From NCBI RefSeq assembly GCF_009695765.1, contig NZ_VUNI01000011.1, positions 1 to 64,000 of the forward strand: a stretch of DNA of 64,000 bases. Direction: 5' to 3'. This stretch comes from Roseburia porci (GTDB lineage: Bacteria > Bacillota > Clostridia > Lachnospirales > Lachnospiraceae). The notes beneath the pieces are model-generated. The model had not been told where the DNA came from. It saw nothing but the letters and a program-made list of their open reading frames with translations, and did no database searches. Shown in pieces: positions 1-8,773 of this stretch. Positions within the stretch are counted from its first letter, which is position 1. The number at the start of each line of letters is the position of its first letter. A program made the position numbers and the translations under genes.

Positions 1-128
<128 letters not shown>

Positions 129-320
129 AAAAGTTTAATCATGTTCAAAACTTAGCTTGGCTAAATTTATCCTTTGATTTAATGTTTAAAGGTGCATCTT
201 TCGATGCTGTTCGTCAAATCTTTTTGATTTGCCTGAATAATTCTCATTGAATCTTTCAAGGTTTTTCACTGTTCAGTTATCAATGTTCTTTGTTATTGTC
301 TCATCAGCGACAACTTCTAT

Positions 321-349
321 ATCCTATCATAGAGTTGCAAGCTTGTCAA
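321..349 (-). promoter_or_regulatory. rrn promoter P2
   Basis: On the minus strand TTGACA (349-344) is followed after 17 nt by TAGGAT (326-321), upstream of the 16S gene. An A/T-rich stretch directly upstream (350-372) could act as an UP element. The roughly 190 nt between this promoter and the 16S 5' end is rRNA leader; I see no gene in it. Confidence 0.8.
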
Positions 350-413
350 CAACTTTTTTATTTTTTCTAACAACAAAAACCTGTATTTCTTCGGCTTCGC
401 TGTCAGCTCGATT

Positions 414-442
414 ATAATATCATGGCGACCATACAAAGTCAA
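414..442 (-). promoter_or_regulatory. rrn promoter P1
   Basis: TTGACT (442-437) and TATTAT (419-414) are separated by 17 nt on the minus strand, about 90 bp upstream of P2. Tandem promoters are the normal arrangement for rrn operons. The 129-484 stretch contains these promoters and the rRNA leader and no coding sequence. Confidence 0.7.
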
Positions 443-484
443 CAATAATTTTACATTTTTCTATAAGTTTTTACATAATGTGTT

Positions 485-1207
485 TTAGACGAAATTCATT
501 ATCGTATTCAAAATGAAATTGTTCTCATACAGCCATGTTAATACCGGAGCTTCATAAATATAGCCAGTCATATAACTTCCAAATTCTGTTGTGCTTAAAA
601 ATGCTACAACTGTCATAAATATCCAGACTCCGATCACACCTTTGAGCACCCCTGCACCAAGTCCAAGGAACTTGTTAACTCCATTAAGGATCGGGATATA
701 ATCCACAATTTTGAGTGTTCTTCCAATAAATCGAAAAATGATTCCAGATGCAATAAGAACAAGGATATATGCGATTCCTTTTATCACAAGTACAGCCATA
801 TTATGTGCTATAAGCGTATATGCTCCAGTCTGATCTAATACCTGGTCAGCTAGCTGATTTGTATTTAAAAGCTGTTTGCTGACAGGTTCCGGGAATTTGA
901 TTCCAAGTCCTGCCAGCCATTCCTCAGCTGCCTGCGGCTGTGTATTCGTAGCATCAACAGAAGTATCGGAGTTCGTCTGGTCTTTTATTGTATTTGTCAG
1001 CCATTCATTACAGCCTTTTTCCACACTGCTTTCTATCGCCTCATTCTGCATCAGCACATTAGTAACATATGGCGTTGCCCATGTAACAAATGCAAGAACC
1101 AGCACCCATTGAACCAGATAATATATCGTGCGTAAAAATCCTTTTGAATATCCAGAAACAATATGAAACGCTATAAACCCAATTACTGCAATTAATAACC
1201 AATTCAT
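485..1207 (-). CDS. CvpA family membrane protein
   Basis: 240 aa. It has four hydrophobic segments (about residues 2-22, 27-48, 137-160 and 182-204), with a polar, probably extracytoplasmic loop between the second and third. This is the CvpA/colicin V production family layout. The closing part with a glycine-rich LGLGAGVLKGVIGVW segment is also typical. Members of the family have been linked to envelope stress and bile tolerance; the biochemical role is unknown. The start ATG overlaps the stop of the upstream DUF5711 gene as ATGA, so the two are translationally coupled. It lies just upstream of the rrn promoters in the same orientation. Confidence 0.8.
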   Translation of the reverse strand: MNWLLIAVIGFIAFHIVSGYSKGFLRTIYYLVQWVLVLAFVTWATPYVTNVLMQNEAIESSVEKGCNEWLTNTIKDQTNSDTSVDATNTQPQAAEEWLAGLGIKFPEPVSKQLLNTNQLADQVLDQTGAYTLIAHNMAVLVIKGIAYILVLIASGIIFRFIGRTLKIVDYIPILNGVNKFLGLGAGVLKGVIGVWIFMTVVAFLSTTEFGSYMTGYIYEAPVLTWLYENNFILNTIMNFV

Positions 1208-2397
1208 TTCAGTCGTACCTCTTGTGTCTCACCGTCCATGATGAATGTGTATCTTCTACTTGTTACACCTGACATGATCCGGTATATTTTATTATCAAAT
1301 GTATATGCGAACTTTTTAATACTGTGTATCGTAAATAACTCACATTCATGATCATTTCGAATGCAAATGTCATTATTCTGCAAAAATTCCACCGCAGTAT
1401 AGGCAAGTGAAGTATCATTTTCCATAATTACTTTTCCATTTTTGTCATAAACCTGAATGTGATGTGAAACTTCTTCTCCTTCGTTCGCTGTAACAATGCC
1501 TATGTATTTATCGTTATAAAATACGCTCTCAACCTCTTTGTCAAGGGAAATCTCCTGCTCGACCGCCGGCTTCTGAGAGCCGCCAAACACGATAATTTCG
1601 TTATCTCCGATTGCATACATCCGATTGTCTGATATGTATTCAATATCCGGTATCAGCATATCTGAATATGAAAAAGTTCCCACGTTGTTGTCGATCTCAT
1701 TCTGTCCTACAGATCCAAAGTTGTAAAAACTGATCGTGGACTTAATATTTCCATCATTCACGTCAACCATATCCACTGCCATTTTCTGTGCATCGTCCGA
1801 AAGTGCAATGTCCACCGGGAAACCTCCCTGGTCTCCGTAGAATTCGCCACTTGCAAGTTCTTTTCCATTTCGGTCGTACAGTTTGACATAGGAGATATTG
1901 TCCGACTTCATCAAAACGGCGATTGTTCCCTGTCCCGCAATATTTACGGTCTGAATCGGCATGTTTGTATCAATCTCCTTTTTCAGGCCGGTCTGATCCA
2001 TAATATAGATAGAAGTTCCCTGCTGATCATAGATGGCAAGATATTCCTGACACATATCAAGTTTCGGACGTGTCATCTCATAGGACTGATTCCAGATCAG
2101 TTTATTGGAATTATCCATGCAGGAAGCTCCATCATTGCTGTATTTAATGATTTTCCCACTGAATTCTTCAAATTTAACTGCCTCCGAATCGTCTCTCTGC
2201 TGGGTACTGATAACTTCATAAGAATCATAACTTCGCAGTGCCATCCACAATCCAAACAGAGCGGCAGCAATTATCAAAACAATTATTATTTCAACCACAC
2301 GTCGAAATATTTTTCTTCTGTGGGCATGTATTTTTTCATCTAATTCTTCCAGATTTGTCTCTACGGTACTGAAACCGCTATTCTTTATCTCCGGCAT
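1204..2397 (-). CDS. DUF5711-type membrane-anchored beta-propeller-like protein
   Basis: 397 aa from the ATG at 2397, chosen over an upstream in-frame ATG because AGGAAGAG lies 3 nt ahead of it and the extension would run through the repeat patch. There is a short basic cytoplasmic N-terminus, a transmembrane helix at about residues 34-55, then a large outside domain of repeated beta-strand blades (short runs such as KLYDRNGKELASG and QVYDKNGKVIMEN), resembling a WD40/PQQ-like propeller. The pairing with a CvpA gene through a 4-nt ATGA overlap suggests a joint envelope function. I recognise the family as DUF5711; no enzymatic activity is indicated. Confidence 0.7.
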   Translation of the reverse strand: MPEIKNSGFSTVETNLEELDEKIHAHRRKIFRRVVEIIIVLIIAAALFGLWMALRSYDSYEVISTQQRDDSEAVKFEEFSGKIIKYSNDGASCMDNSNKLIWNQSYEMTRPKLDMCQEYLAIYDQQGTSIYIMDQTGLKKEIDTNMPIQTVNIAGQGTIAVLMKSDNISYVKLYDRNGKELASGEFYGDQGGFPVDIALSDDAQKMAVDMVDVNDGNIKSTISFYNFGSVGQNEIDNNVGTFSYSDMLIPDIEYISDNRMYAIGDNEIIVFGGSQKPAVEQEISLDKEVESVFYNDKYIGIVTANEGEEVSHHIQVYDKNGKVIMENDTSLAYTAVEFLQNNDICIRNDHECELFTIHSIKKFAYTFDNKIYRIMSGVTSRRYTFIMDGETQEVRLK

Positions 2398-2420
2398 TTC
2401 TCTTCCTCTTAATCTGTGCA

Positions 2421-2635
2421 TTTTCCGCCTGCCAGCAGTCGAATTGACGTCTGGGCTCAGGCAAAAGTCCGGAAAACCTCCGGTTTTCTGCCTCACCGCT
2501 TGCTCATTTACTTTGCTCCGCAGTGCAAGCTCGCAAACGCTTCGCGTTTTCTCGCTGGCGGGCAGTCGCCCTATCGCCAGGAATCCAACGTCTTTTCCGC
2601 CTGCCAGCAGTCGAATTGACGTTGGATTCCTGGCG
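2421..2635. repeat. GC-rich intergenic repeat patch with direct repeat and hairpins
   Basis: A 30-bp sequence (key core CTGCCAGCAGTCGAATTGAC) occurs twice in direct orientation at 2421-2450 and 2593-2622. The second copy forms the loop of an 18-bp hairpin with arms 2575-2592 and 2618-2635. A smaller hairpin (GAAAACC-TCC-GGTTTTC) lies near 2472-2488 and another around 2534-2550. The patch is visibly richer in G and C than its flanks and fills the gap between the LysM and DUF5711 genes. Apparent ORFs across it look like chance reading of repeats. Confidence 0.7.
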
Positions 2636-2694
2636 GCACTGCTCGTTGCTTACGTCATTATACCATGTTTCTAATTTCACTTCATCTATTTTAT

Positions 2695-3900
2695 TTATTG
2701 TGGCATTTTCAGGATTTGTCCGTCATAGATTGCATCCGGATCCGAGATTCCATTCAGACTGCAGATTTCCGATAGCCTGTCCAGGTTTCCATAGCGTTCC
2801 CTGCAAATAGAACGGAGTGTATCCCCTTTTTGTACACAGTAACTTACAGGTTCTTCACTTGGTTTTGCAAGGGCAGCATCTCCGGACACTTCCTTTTGCT
2901 CGATACCAGGTACTTCGTCCACCGGAATTGACATTGTTTCCGTAGACTGCGTTTCCGTACTTTCCTGCACTGATGTGTCTGTGTTGTCTCTGTTTTCCGT
3001 TTCCGGCTGCTGTTTTACTGCCTCTTCTGTATCCTGTTTCTGAAACGATATCGTGTTGATTGCATGCTGTAGATCATACATCTGGTTTCTGGTCCGGTAA
3101 GCTCCCACACCAATAATTCCAATAAGAAGTACAACAGCTGCACTCATCACATAAGAAACAGACTGGTGTTGTTCGGGTTTCTTTTCATTCTGTTTCAGCA
3201 TCTGCCTGTATTTTGGCTTTTCCCGTTCTTTTGTCTGTGATTTTTCCCGCTTTTCCATTCGGCGTTCCTGTGTCGTTTCTTCGTTGTCCACACGCCAGTC
3301 TGGGATATGATCGCTGATTCTCCAATCGGATGCATTTTCCCGTTCATTGCGGTCTAACGTTTCCAGTTCTACATCCACACGTCTGACATACTCCGGTTCA
3401 TAATAAATATAAAATCCCTGTTTTTGGCGAAGATGATTTTTGCATGTGATATAAAAGAATTCATCCCGTTCCATGGAATCCAGTAGGAAAAGAACCTGAT
3501 GTGCCCCGCCAAACTGTTCCCTGTGCACTGCCTCCAGTTCCATGCTGATTTTTGGCGGCATTCCTTTGATATCAAGTGCCCACCCGACAATGATATAAGA
3601 TTCATATGCACGCTTAATATCCCGGAACACTTCACTCCAGGAATGATTGTTCCATTTTGGAATATTTTGCACAAACTCGATATCCACGACCGGAATCGCA
3701 GCTTCTACAAAAGTCGCATACCTTCCACCTGTACATTCTGTATGCCCCATCAGCACAAATACCCGCTTGTCCTGAAGTTCTTCCCGATGTATTCTGTCGT
3801 AAGCACTTTTTTCTATGTAGATTTTGTCTTCTTCATCCGGGGAACCGATCTGTTGTATGTTTTTCAGGTTCCGCTGCGTAGTCTGCTGGATATCACCCAT
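2695..3900 (-). CDS. LysM-domain membrane protein with degenerate MPN/JAB-like N-terminal domain
   Basis: 401 aa from the ATG at 3900, which has AAGGAG 8 nt upstream; the longer in-frame start lacks such a site. Residues about 26-170 look like the MPN/JAB fold (strand pattern, then VGWALDIKGMPP where active JAMM proteases have a W-x-H-x-H-P motif), but the metal-binding histidines are missing, so catalysis is unlikely. A charged linker is followed by a transmembrane helix at about 249-267, a Ser/Thr/Glu-rich stretch, and a C-terminal LysM domain (about 353-401, YCVQKGDTLRSIC) that should bind peptidoglycan outside the cell. The MPN comparison is inference from pattern; LysM is clear. Confidence 0.75.
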   Translation of the reverse strand: MGDIQQTTQRNLKNIQQIGSPDEEDKIYIEKSAYDRIHREELQDKRVFVLMGHTECTGGRYATFVEAAIPVVDIEFVQNIPKWNNHSWSEVFRDIKRAYESYIIVGWALDIKGMPPKISMELEAVHREQFGGAHQVLFLLDSMERDEFFYITCKNHLRQKQGFYIYYEPEYVRRVDVELETLDRNERENASDWRISDHIPDWRVDNEETTQERRMEKREKSQTKEREKPKYRQMLKQNEKKPEQHQSVSYVMSAAVVLLIGIIGVGAYRTRNQMYDLQHAINTISFQKQDTEEAVKQQPETENRDNTDTSVQESTETQSTETMSIPVDEVPGIEQKEVSGDAALAKPSEEPVSYCVQKGDTLRSICRERYGNLDRLSEICSLNGISDPDAIYDGQILKMPQ

Positions 3901-4017
3901 GATCACCACTCCTTTTTCAGCATGGTAGCATATGTTTTCTGCAAAAATTGATGAATGGTTGTCCGATTCCAGATAATTTTTCGACAAAACGGTATACGTT
4001 GAACGTAGACTTGCAAA

Positions 4018-4349
4018 TTTGATTTATCGGGTTAGGGGGCTAAAGGTGGTTTTTATTTTTGGACCGGCAATTGCGCAAAGCAGTGCCTATTGTGTCCTAT
4101 TGTACGAAAATAAGACACTCTAGGTTTGCCTGATTTAAATTTTCTCGAAATGACGCGTACGTCTTAAACGTCCCGTCCATGGACCGTTAAGACTTTTGCA
4201 GCCATCCATGGCTGCAAAACACTATGCATAAACAGGCAAACTAAGATTGTCTAATTTCCTCCCAAATCGCCAAAACAGGCACTGCTTTGTGCAATTCGCC
4301 TGCTTCCAAACCCTGAATCACCTCTAGCCCCCTAACCTGATAAATCAAA
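4018..4349. repeat. Large palindromic intergenic element, copy 1
   Basis: Outer arms 4018-4051 and 4316-4349 are near-perfect inverted repeats (core GGTTAGGGGGCTA). Inner arms pair again around 4058-4087 and 4277-4306 (core CAAAGCAGTGCC), and a third pair (4122-4132 with 4232-4242). The centre holds two strong local hairpins: GTCTTAA...TTAAGAC near 4161-4192 and TTTTGCAGCCAT-CC-ATGGCTGCAAAA at 4194-4219. No ORF or transposase is present. A related copy lies at 63463-63628. The 3901-4390 gap is filled by this element plus a terminator and the LysM gene promoter region. Confidence 0.8.
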
Positions 4350-4350
4350 A

Positions 4351-4372
4351 GGCGGGTGCCTAAGCACCCGCC
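4351..4372 (-). terminator. Intrinsic terminator of the transketolase operon
   Basis: On the minus strand GGCGGGTGC-TTAG-GCACCCGCC forms a 9-bp GC-only stem followed by TTTTGATTT, 18 nt after the transketolase C-subunit stop codon. The palindromic element begins in its T-tract. Confidence 0.9.
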
Positions 4373-4390
4373 TCCGGTCAGATATTTGAT

Positions 4391-5332
4391 TTATTTTACA
4401 AACGCTTTTACTTTCTTGTAAATTCCTTCTGCATCCAGTTCATATTTATGGATCAGCTCTGTTGCAGGGCCAGATTCTCCGAATTTGTCCTCTACACCAA
4501 TGCGCAGAACTTTTGTCGGAGCTTCCTCGCAAAGCACTTCGCATACGGCACTTCCGAGTCCACCATTGATCCAGTGTTCTTCGACAGTTACGACTTTTCC
4601 GGTCTTCTGAGCTGATTTTACAACCAGTTCTTTGTCTAATGGTTTGATGGTATGAATGTTGACTACTTCGGCATTGATTCCATCTGCTTCAAGCATTTTT
4701 GCTGCTTCTAATGCTTCGCTTACTTCAAGTCCGGTAGCAAAAATAGATACATCAGTTCCTTCTTTTAATACGATTCCTTTTCCGATCTCGAATTTGTAGT
4801 CTGCATTGTCATTGATAACCGGAACTGCAAGACGTCCAAATCTCATGTATACAGGTCCTACATGCTCATATGCAGCTTCTACTGCTGCTTTTGCTTCGAT
4901 ATCATCGGATGGATTGATCACTACCATTCCCGGGATCTCTCTCATCAGAGCAAGATCTTCCAGACACTGATGTGTTGCGCCATCTTCTCCGACAGAAATT
5001 CCGGCGTGTGTTGCACCGATTTTTACGTTTAAGTGTGGATATCCGATTGAGTTACGTACCTGCTCATATGCACGTCCTGCTGCAAACATTGCAAATGTAC
5101 TCATAAAAGGCACTTTTCCACAGGTAGATAATCCTGCTGCGATGCCTGCCATATTTGCTTCTGCGATTCCACAATCCCAATGACGGTCAGGGAATGCTTT
5201 CTGGAATGTTCCTGTTTTGGTTGCGCCAGCAAGGTCTGCGTCCAAAACGATCAGGTCTTCATGTTTTTTACCAAGTTCTACTAATGCATTACCGTAGCTC
5301 TCACGGGTTGCGATTTTCTTAACGTCTGCCAT
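4391..5332 (-). CDS. Transketolase, C-terminal subunit
   Basis: 313 aa. It corresponds to the Pyr and C-terminal domains of transketolase: the conserved cofactor-activating glutamate sits in CGIAEANMAGIAAGL near residues 54-68, and the C-terminal domain (about 190-313) has the regulatory fold with IKPLDKELV. It works with the N-terminal subunit encoded directly upstream to transfer two-carbon units in the pentose phosphate pathway, in the cytoplasm. The start overlaps the upstream stop as TAATG, indicating coupling. Split transketolases are common in anaerobic Firmicutes. A strong terminator follows at 4351-4372. Confidence 0.93.
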   Translation of the reverse strand: MADVKKIATRESYGNALVELGKKHEDLIVLDADLAGATKTGTFQKAFPDRHWDCGIAEANMAGIAAGLSTCGKVPFMSTFAMFAAGRAYEQVRNSIGYPHLNVKIGATHAGISVGEDGATHQCLEDLALMREIPGMVVINPSDDIEAKAAVEAAYEHVGPVYMRFGRLAVPVINDNADYKFEIGKGIVLKEGTDVSIFATGLEVSEALEAAKMLEADGINAEVVNIHTIKPLDKELVVKSAQKTGKVVTVEEHWINGGLGSAVCEVLCEEAPTKVLRIGVEDKFGESGPATELIHKYELDAEGIYKKVKAFVK

Positions 5333-6156
5333 TACTGCTCACCTGCTTTCTCTAAATCTGCCATTGCGATTGCATACTCCTCATCATTCGGAGCTTTTCC
5401 ATGCCATCCTGCATTGTTTTCCATGAAGGATACACCCTTACCTTTGATTGTCTTTGCAATAATTGCGGTAGGCATTCCTTTTGTCTCACGTGCTTCTTTG
5501 AAAGCAGCGCGGATCTGATCGAAATCATTGCCATCGATATTGATTACATGAAAATTGAATGCTTCAAATTTCTTGTCGATCGGATATGGAGAACATACCT
5601 GATCGATTGGTCCGTCGATCTGAAGGTTATTGTTATCTACGATGACAACAAGGTTATCTAATTTACGGAAACCAGCCCACATTGCTGCTTCCCAGATCTG
5701 ACCCTCCTGGATCTCTCCATCACCGGTCAGGCAGTATACACGATTTGATTTTCCGTCAAATTTTGCTGCGGCAGCCATACCAACTGCAGTGGAAAGTCCC
5801 TGTCCAAGAGAACCGCTGGACATATCAACACCTGGAATATGTTTCATATCCGGATGTCCCTGTAAATAAGATCCTGTATGACGTAATGTCACAAGATCCT
5901 CTTTCGGGAAAAAGCCTTTTTCTGCAAGTGTTGAATAATATGCAGGTGCTACATGGCCTTTGGATAATACGAAACGGTCACGATCCTCCATTTTGGGATT
6001 AGCCGGATCAATGTTCATCTCTTCAAAATACAGATAAGTAAAAATATCTGCTGAGGATAAAGATCCACCTGGATGTCCGGATTTTGCACTGTGAACAGCT
6101 GTTACAATGCTTTTGCGAATTTCATTCGCGGTTTTTGACAGTTCTAAATTATTCAT
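5332..6156 (-). CDS. Transketolase, N-terminal (TPP-binding) subunit
   Basis: 274 aa from the ATG at 6156, preceded by AAAGGGAGAC; the in-frame extension to 6258 overlaps recR and is rejected. The thiamine diphosphate/Mg motif GDGEIQEG...NNN lies at residues 145-177, and substrate or cofactor contacts SGHPGG (26-31) and GHVAPAYY (68-75) are present. It forms a heteromeric transketolase with the next gene. It lies 13 bp downstream of recR, so it may be co-transcribed with the dnaX-ybaB-recR block, although the functions are unrelated. Confidence 0.93.
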   Translation of the reverse strand: MNNLELSKTANEIRKSIVTAVHSAKSGHPGGSLSSADIFTYLYFEEMNIDPANPKMEDRDRFVLSKGHVAPAYYSTLAEKGFFPKEDLVTLRHTGSYLQGHPDMKHIPGVDMSSGSLGQGLSTAVGMAAAAKFDGKSNRVYCLTGDGEIQEGQIWEAAMWAGFRKLDNLVVIVDNNNLQIDGPIDQVCSPYPIDKKFEAFNFHVINIDGNDFDQIRAAFKEARETKGMPTAIIAKTIKGKGVSFMENNAGWHGKAPNDEEYAIAMADLEKAGEQ

Positions 6157-6169
6157 GTTGTCTCCCTTT

Positions 6170-6766
6170 CTATAATTCTGTCCTACCTTCCAAAGCCCTG
6201 AAAAGTGTAATCTCATCAATATATTCAAGATCACCGCCAACAGGTACTCCGCTGGCAATTCTGGTCACTTTGATTCCGGTAGGTTTTATCAGCTTACTTA
6301 TATACATCGCGGTAGTTTCGCCTTCAAGACTGGAATTCGTTGCAATGATCACTTCATCCACATCACCCTGGAGGCGCTGCATCAGTTCTTTTAACTTAAT
6401 GTCATTGGGACCGATTCCAAGCATCGGTGAAATTGCGCCATGAAGGACATGGTATACACCATTGTATTTTCCTGTCTTTTCATAGGCTGCAAGGTCTCTG
6501 GTATTCTCCACAACCATGATCGTTTTATGATCTCGCCCTGCATCTCTGCAGATTGGACAAAGATCACTGTCCGTCAGCGTAAAACACTGTTTGCAGTATT
6601 TCACGTTGCGTTTTGCATGAATGATCGCATCAGAAAGCTGTGCGACCTGTTCTTCCGGCATATTCAGAATATGAAACGCCAGACGCTGTGCCGATTTGGT
6701 TCCAATCCCCGGAAGCGAGGAAAGTTCTTCAATCAGCCTCGATATCTCTTTACTATAATAATCCAT
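6170..6766 (-). CDS. recR: Recombination mediator RecR
   Basis: 198 aa, the usual RecR length. It has an N-terminal helix-hairpin-helix region (about 10-30, [15 protein letters not shown]), a C4 zinc finger (C58, C61, C70, C73) and a Toprim domain (about 81-175, [14 protein letters not shown]). RecR acts with RecO and RecF in loading RecA onto gapped DNA. Position after ybaB and dnaX is the classical arrangement. Confidence 0.97.
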   Translation of the reverse strand: MDYYSKEISRLIEELSSLPGIGTKSAQRLAFHILNMPEEQVAQLSDAIIHAKRNVKYCKQCFTLTDSDLCPICRDAGRDHKTIMVVENTRDLAAYEKTGKYNGVYHVLHGAISPMLGIGPNDIKLKELMQRLQGDVDEVIIATNSSLEGETTAMYISKLIKPTGIKVTRIASGVPVGGDLEYIDEITLFRALEGRTEL

Positions 6767-6794
6767 GAATTGGACAGCTCCTGTTCACCGTTTC

Positions 6795-7139
6795 TTAGAA
6801 TGGTAATCCTGCTCCAAGTCCGCCTGTGATCTTAGACATAGATGCCTGTGAATTCTCATCGATCTGGCGTAATGCTTCATTGGTAGCAGCCATGATCAGA
6901 TCCTCTAACATTTCGATGTCATCCGGATCTACAACTTCCTCAGATAATTTTACTTTTTTGACCTCGTGTTTTCCGGATACAGTAACTTCAACTGCACCGC
7001 CGCCGGCTTTTGCAGTAACTTCCATTTCTTCAAGCTGCTTCTGAGCCTCTTCCATCTGTTTCTGCATTTTCTGGGCCTGTTTCATAAGATTGTTCATGTT
7101 TCCCGGCATTCCACCTGGGAATCCACCTCTTTTTGCCAT
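6795..7139 (-). CDS. YbaB/EbfC family nucleoid-associated protein
   Basis: 114 aa. A Met/Gln/Glu-rich N-terminal helix (about 13-43) leads into the conserved [25 protein letters not shown] core of the YbaB/EbfC family, dimeric DNA-binding proteins. It sits 14 bp after dnaX and 28 bp before recR, the conserved dnaX-ybaB-recR order. Confidence 0.95.
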   Translation of the reverse strand: MAKRGGFPGGMPGNMNNLMKQAQKMQKQMEEAQKQLEEMEVTAKAGGGAVEVTVSGKHEVKKVKLSEEVVDPDDIEMLEDLIMAATNEALRQIDENSQASMSKITGGLGAGLPF

Positions 7140-7153
7140 TGTCTGTCATCCTC

Positions 7154-8734
7154 CTAAAAATTCTCTTCTACTATATCAAAATGGATCAGATCTCTCAGAT
7201 CCGGAACGATATCTGCTGCCGCTCTTCCCGACTCGTTTTTCTTCAGCTGGACTTCTATTTCCTTACCGGTTCTCTGGGCAAGTAACTCCCGCAGCGAATC
7301 CATGCATCCCGCTTTATTCTCATAGAGATATTCGTATGCATTCGGATCATCGAACAGCAAGATCAGTTCTCCACTGCTTCCAAGTGTCGGAACGCCTTTA
7401 TTCAGGTATGTTTTTGCAATCGCACCACATTCGGAAATAATGGATTTCCAGTTGCCGATTGCTGCTGCAACGTCCTCCGGTATTGCCTTTGGAAGCTGCG
7501 GCTTTTCCATTGGTGCTCCTGCTGCCTGCGTCTGGCCAGCTGCTGCATTTCCACTTTGTGGCGCTACAGCCATTGGAACTCCGTTTGCAATCTTTTTCTC
7601 AAGACTGTCGAGCCGGTCAATGATGGAGGAATAATCCTTCTCCATCTCCGGCTTGCAGAGCTTGATAATTGCTATTTCAATCAAAATACGTTTCTGTGTC
7701 GCATATCGGATCTGGTTACTGAGGTCCGAGAAAATACGGATATAGCGCATCAGCACTTCCGCGTCAACCATTTGTGCCTCTTCCTTTAAAACAGCCAGAT
7801 TATCGCTGGAGATGTCAAGCACATCCTCCATGCCGTCTGAACTCTGTAAAAGAAGCAGATTCCTCATATACCAGGTAAAATCATTTACAAACTGTCCTAA
7901 CTCCCTGCCTTCCACCACAAGTTCTTCTAAAACAGCGATGGCGCCTGTAATATCCTTATCCAGGATCTTCCTGAGAAGACGCGAAAACACATCCGTGTCT
8001 ACCGCACCGAGCACTTCAAGTACATTGTCATAGGTAAGCGTCTGTCCAAGGTAAAAAGCAATACACTGGTCAAGAAGGCTTAATGCATCACGCATGGAAC
8101 CGTCTCCGGCTTTTGCCACATAACGCAGTGCCTTTTCCTCCACGTCTACATGTTCTTCGTCCATCAGTTCCCGAAGCCTGTCCGTAATGGTATCAATAGA
8201 AATCCTCCGGAAATCATATCTCTGGCATCGGGAAAGAATCGTGATCGGGATCTTGTGTGCCTCCGTAGTTGCCAGAATAAAAATAACATAGGATGGCGGT
8301 TCTTCCAGTGTTTTCAACAATGCGTTAAACGCACCTATGGAAAGCATATGAACCTCGTCGATAATATAAACCTTATATTTGCCCTCAGTCGGACGATAGG
8401 TTACTTCCTCGCGGATCTGTCTTATATTCTCCACACCGTTATTGGAAGCAGCATCGATTTCAATCACATTCATGGATGTGCCTGCTGCAATTGCCTTGCA
8501 GGTCGGACATTCCCCACACGGGCTTCCATCTACCGGGTGCTCACAGTTTACTGCTTTTGCAAAAATCTTTGCGATTGTTGTCTTACCAGTACCTCTGGTA
8601 CCGCAAAACAGATAAGCATGTCCTATTCTATCGGCTTTGATCTGATTCTTCAGCGTTGTTACAATGTGATCCTGTCCTTTTACATCCTCAAATTCCTGCG
8701 GACGGAACTTGCGGTATAATGCCTGATATGACAC
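7154..8734 (-). CDS. dnaX: DNA polymerase III subunit gamma/tau
   Basis: 526 aa. Walker A GTRGTGKT is at residues 45-52, the zinc-binding cysteines are C64, C73, C76 and C79, Walker B IIDEVH is at 124-129, and sensor 1 and the SRC arginine finger motif (ILSRCQRYDF) follow. The C-terminal third is the tau region. It loads the sliding clamp as part of the clamp-loader complex. A G-AAA-AAG stretch in the linker is weaker than the slippery sites known to produce a short gamma form, so frameshifting is not claimed. Confidence 0.96.
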   Translation of the reverse strand: MSYQALYRKFRPQEFEDVKGQDHIVTTLKNQIKADRIGHAYLFCGTRGTGKTTIAKIFAKAVNCEHPVDGSPCGECPTCKAIAAGTSMNVIEIDAASNNGVENIRQIREEVTYRPTEGKYKVYIIDEVHMLSIGAFNALLKTLEEPPSYVIFILATTEAHKIPITILSRCQRYDFRRISIDTITDRLRELMDEEHVDVEEKALRYVAKAGDGSMRDALSLLDQCIAFYLGQTLTYDNVLEVLGAVDTDVFSRLLRKILDKDITGAIAVLEELVVEGRELGQFVNDFTWYMRNLLLLQSSDGMEDVLDISSDNLAVLKEEAQMVDAEVLMRYIRIFSDLSNQIRYATQKRILIEIAIIKLCKPEMEKDYSSIIDRLDSLEKKIANGVPMAVAPQSGNAAAGQTQAAGAPMEKPQLPKAIPEDVAAAIGNWKSIISECGAIAKTYLNKGVPTLGSSGELILLFDDPNAYEYLYENKAGCMDSLRELLAQRTGKEIEVQLKKNESGRAAADIVPDLRDLIHFDIVEENF

Positions 8735-8773
8735 GCTTTCACCAACTTTCTAATCTATCTGATATTAATCGGA

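Noticed and set aside
2416-2810. Several overlapping plus-strand open frames in the GC-rich repeat patch
   Set aside because: They read through direct repeats and hairpins, share the same repeated peptides in different frames and lack ribosome sites.
4018-4349. Group II intron or known riboswitch as an explanation of the palindrome
   Set aside because: There is no intron domain V-like hairpin or reverse transcriptase, and the long self-complementary arms do not match riboswitch folds I know. Terminator targeting is also known for group IIC introns, but the core is absent.
7560-7640. Programmed frameshift site in dnaX
   Set aside because: Only G-AAA-AAG with five A residues is found, not the stronger A-AAA-AAG, and no clear stimulatory stem was identified.
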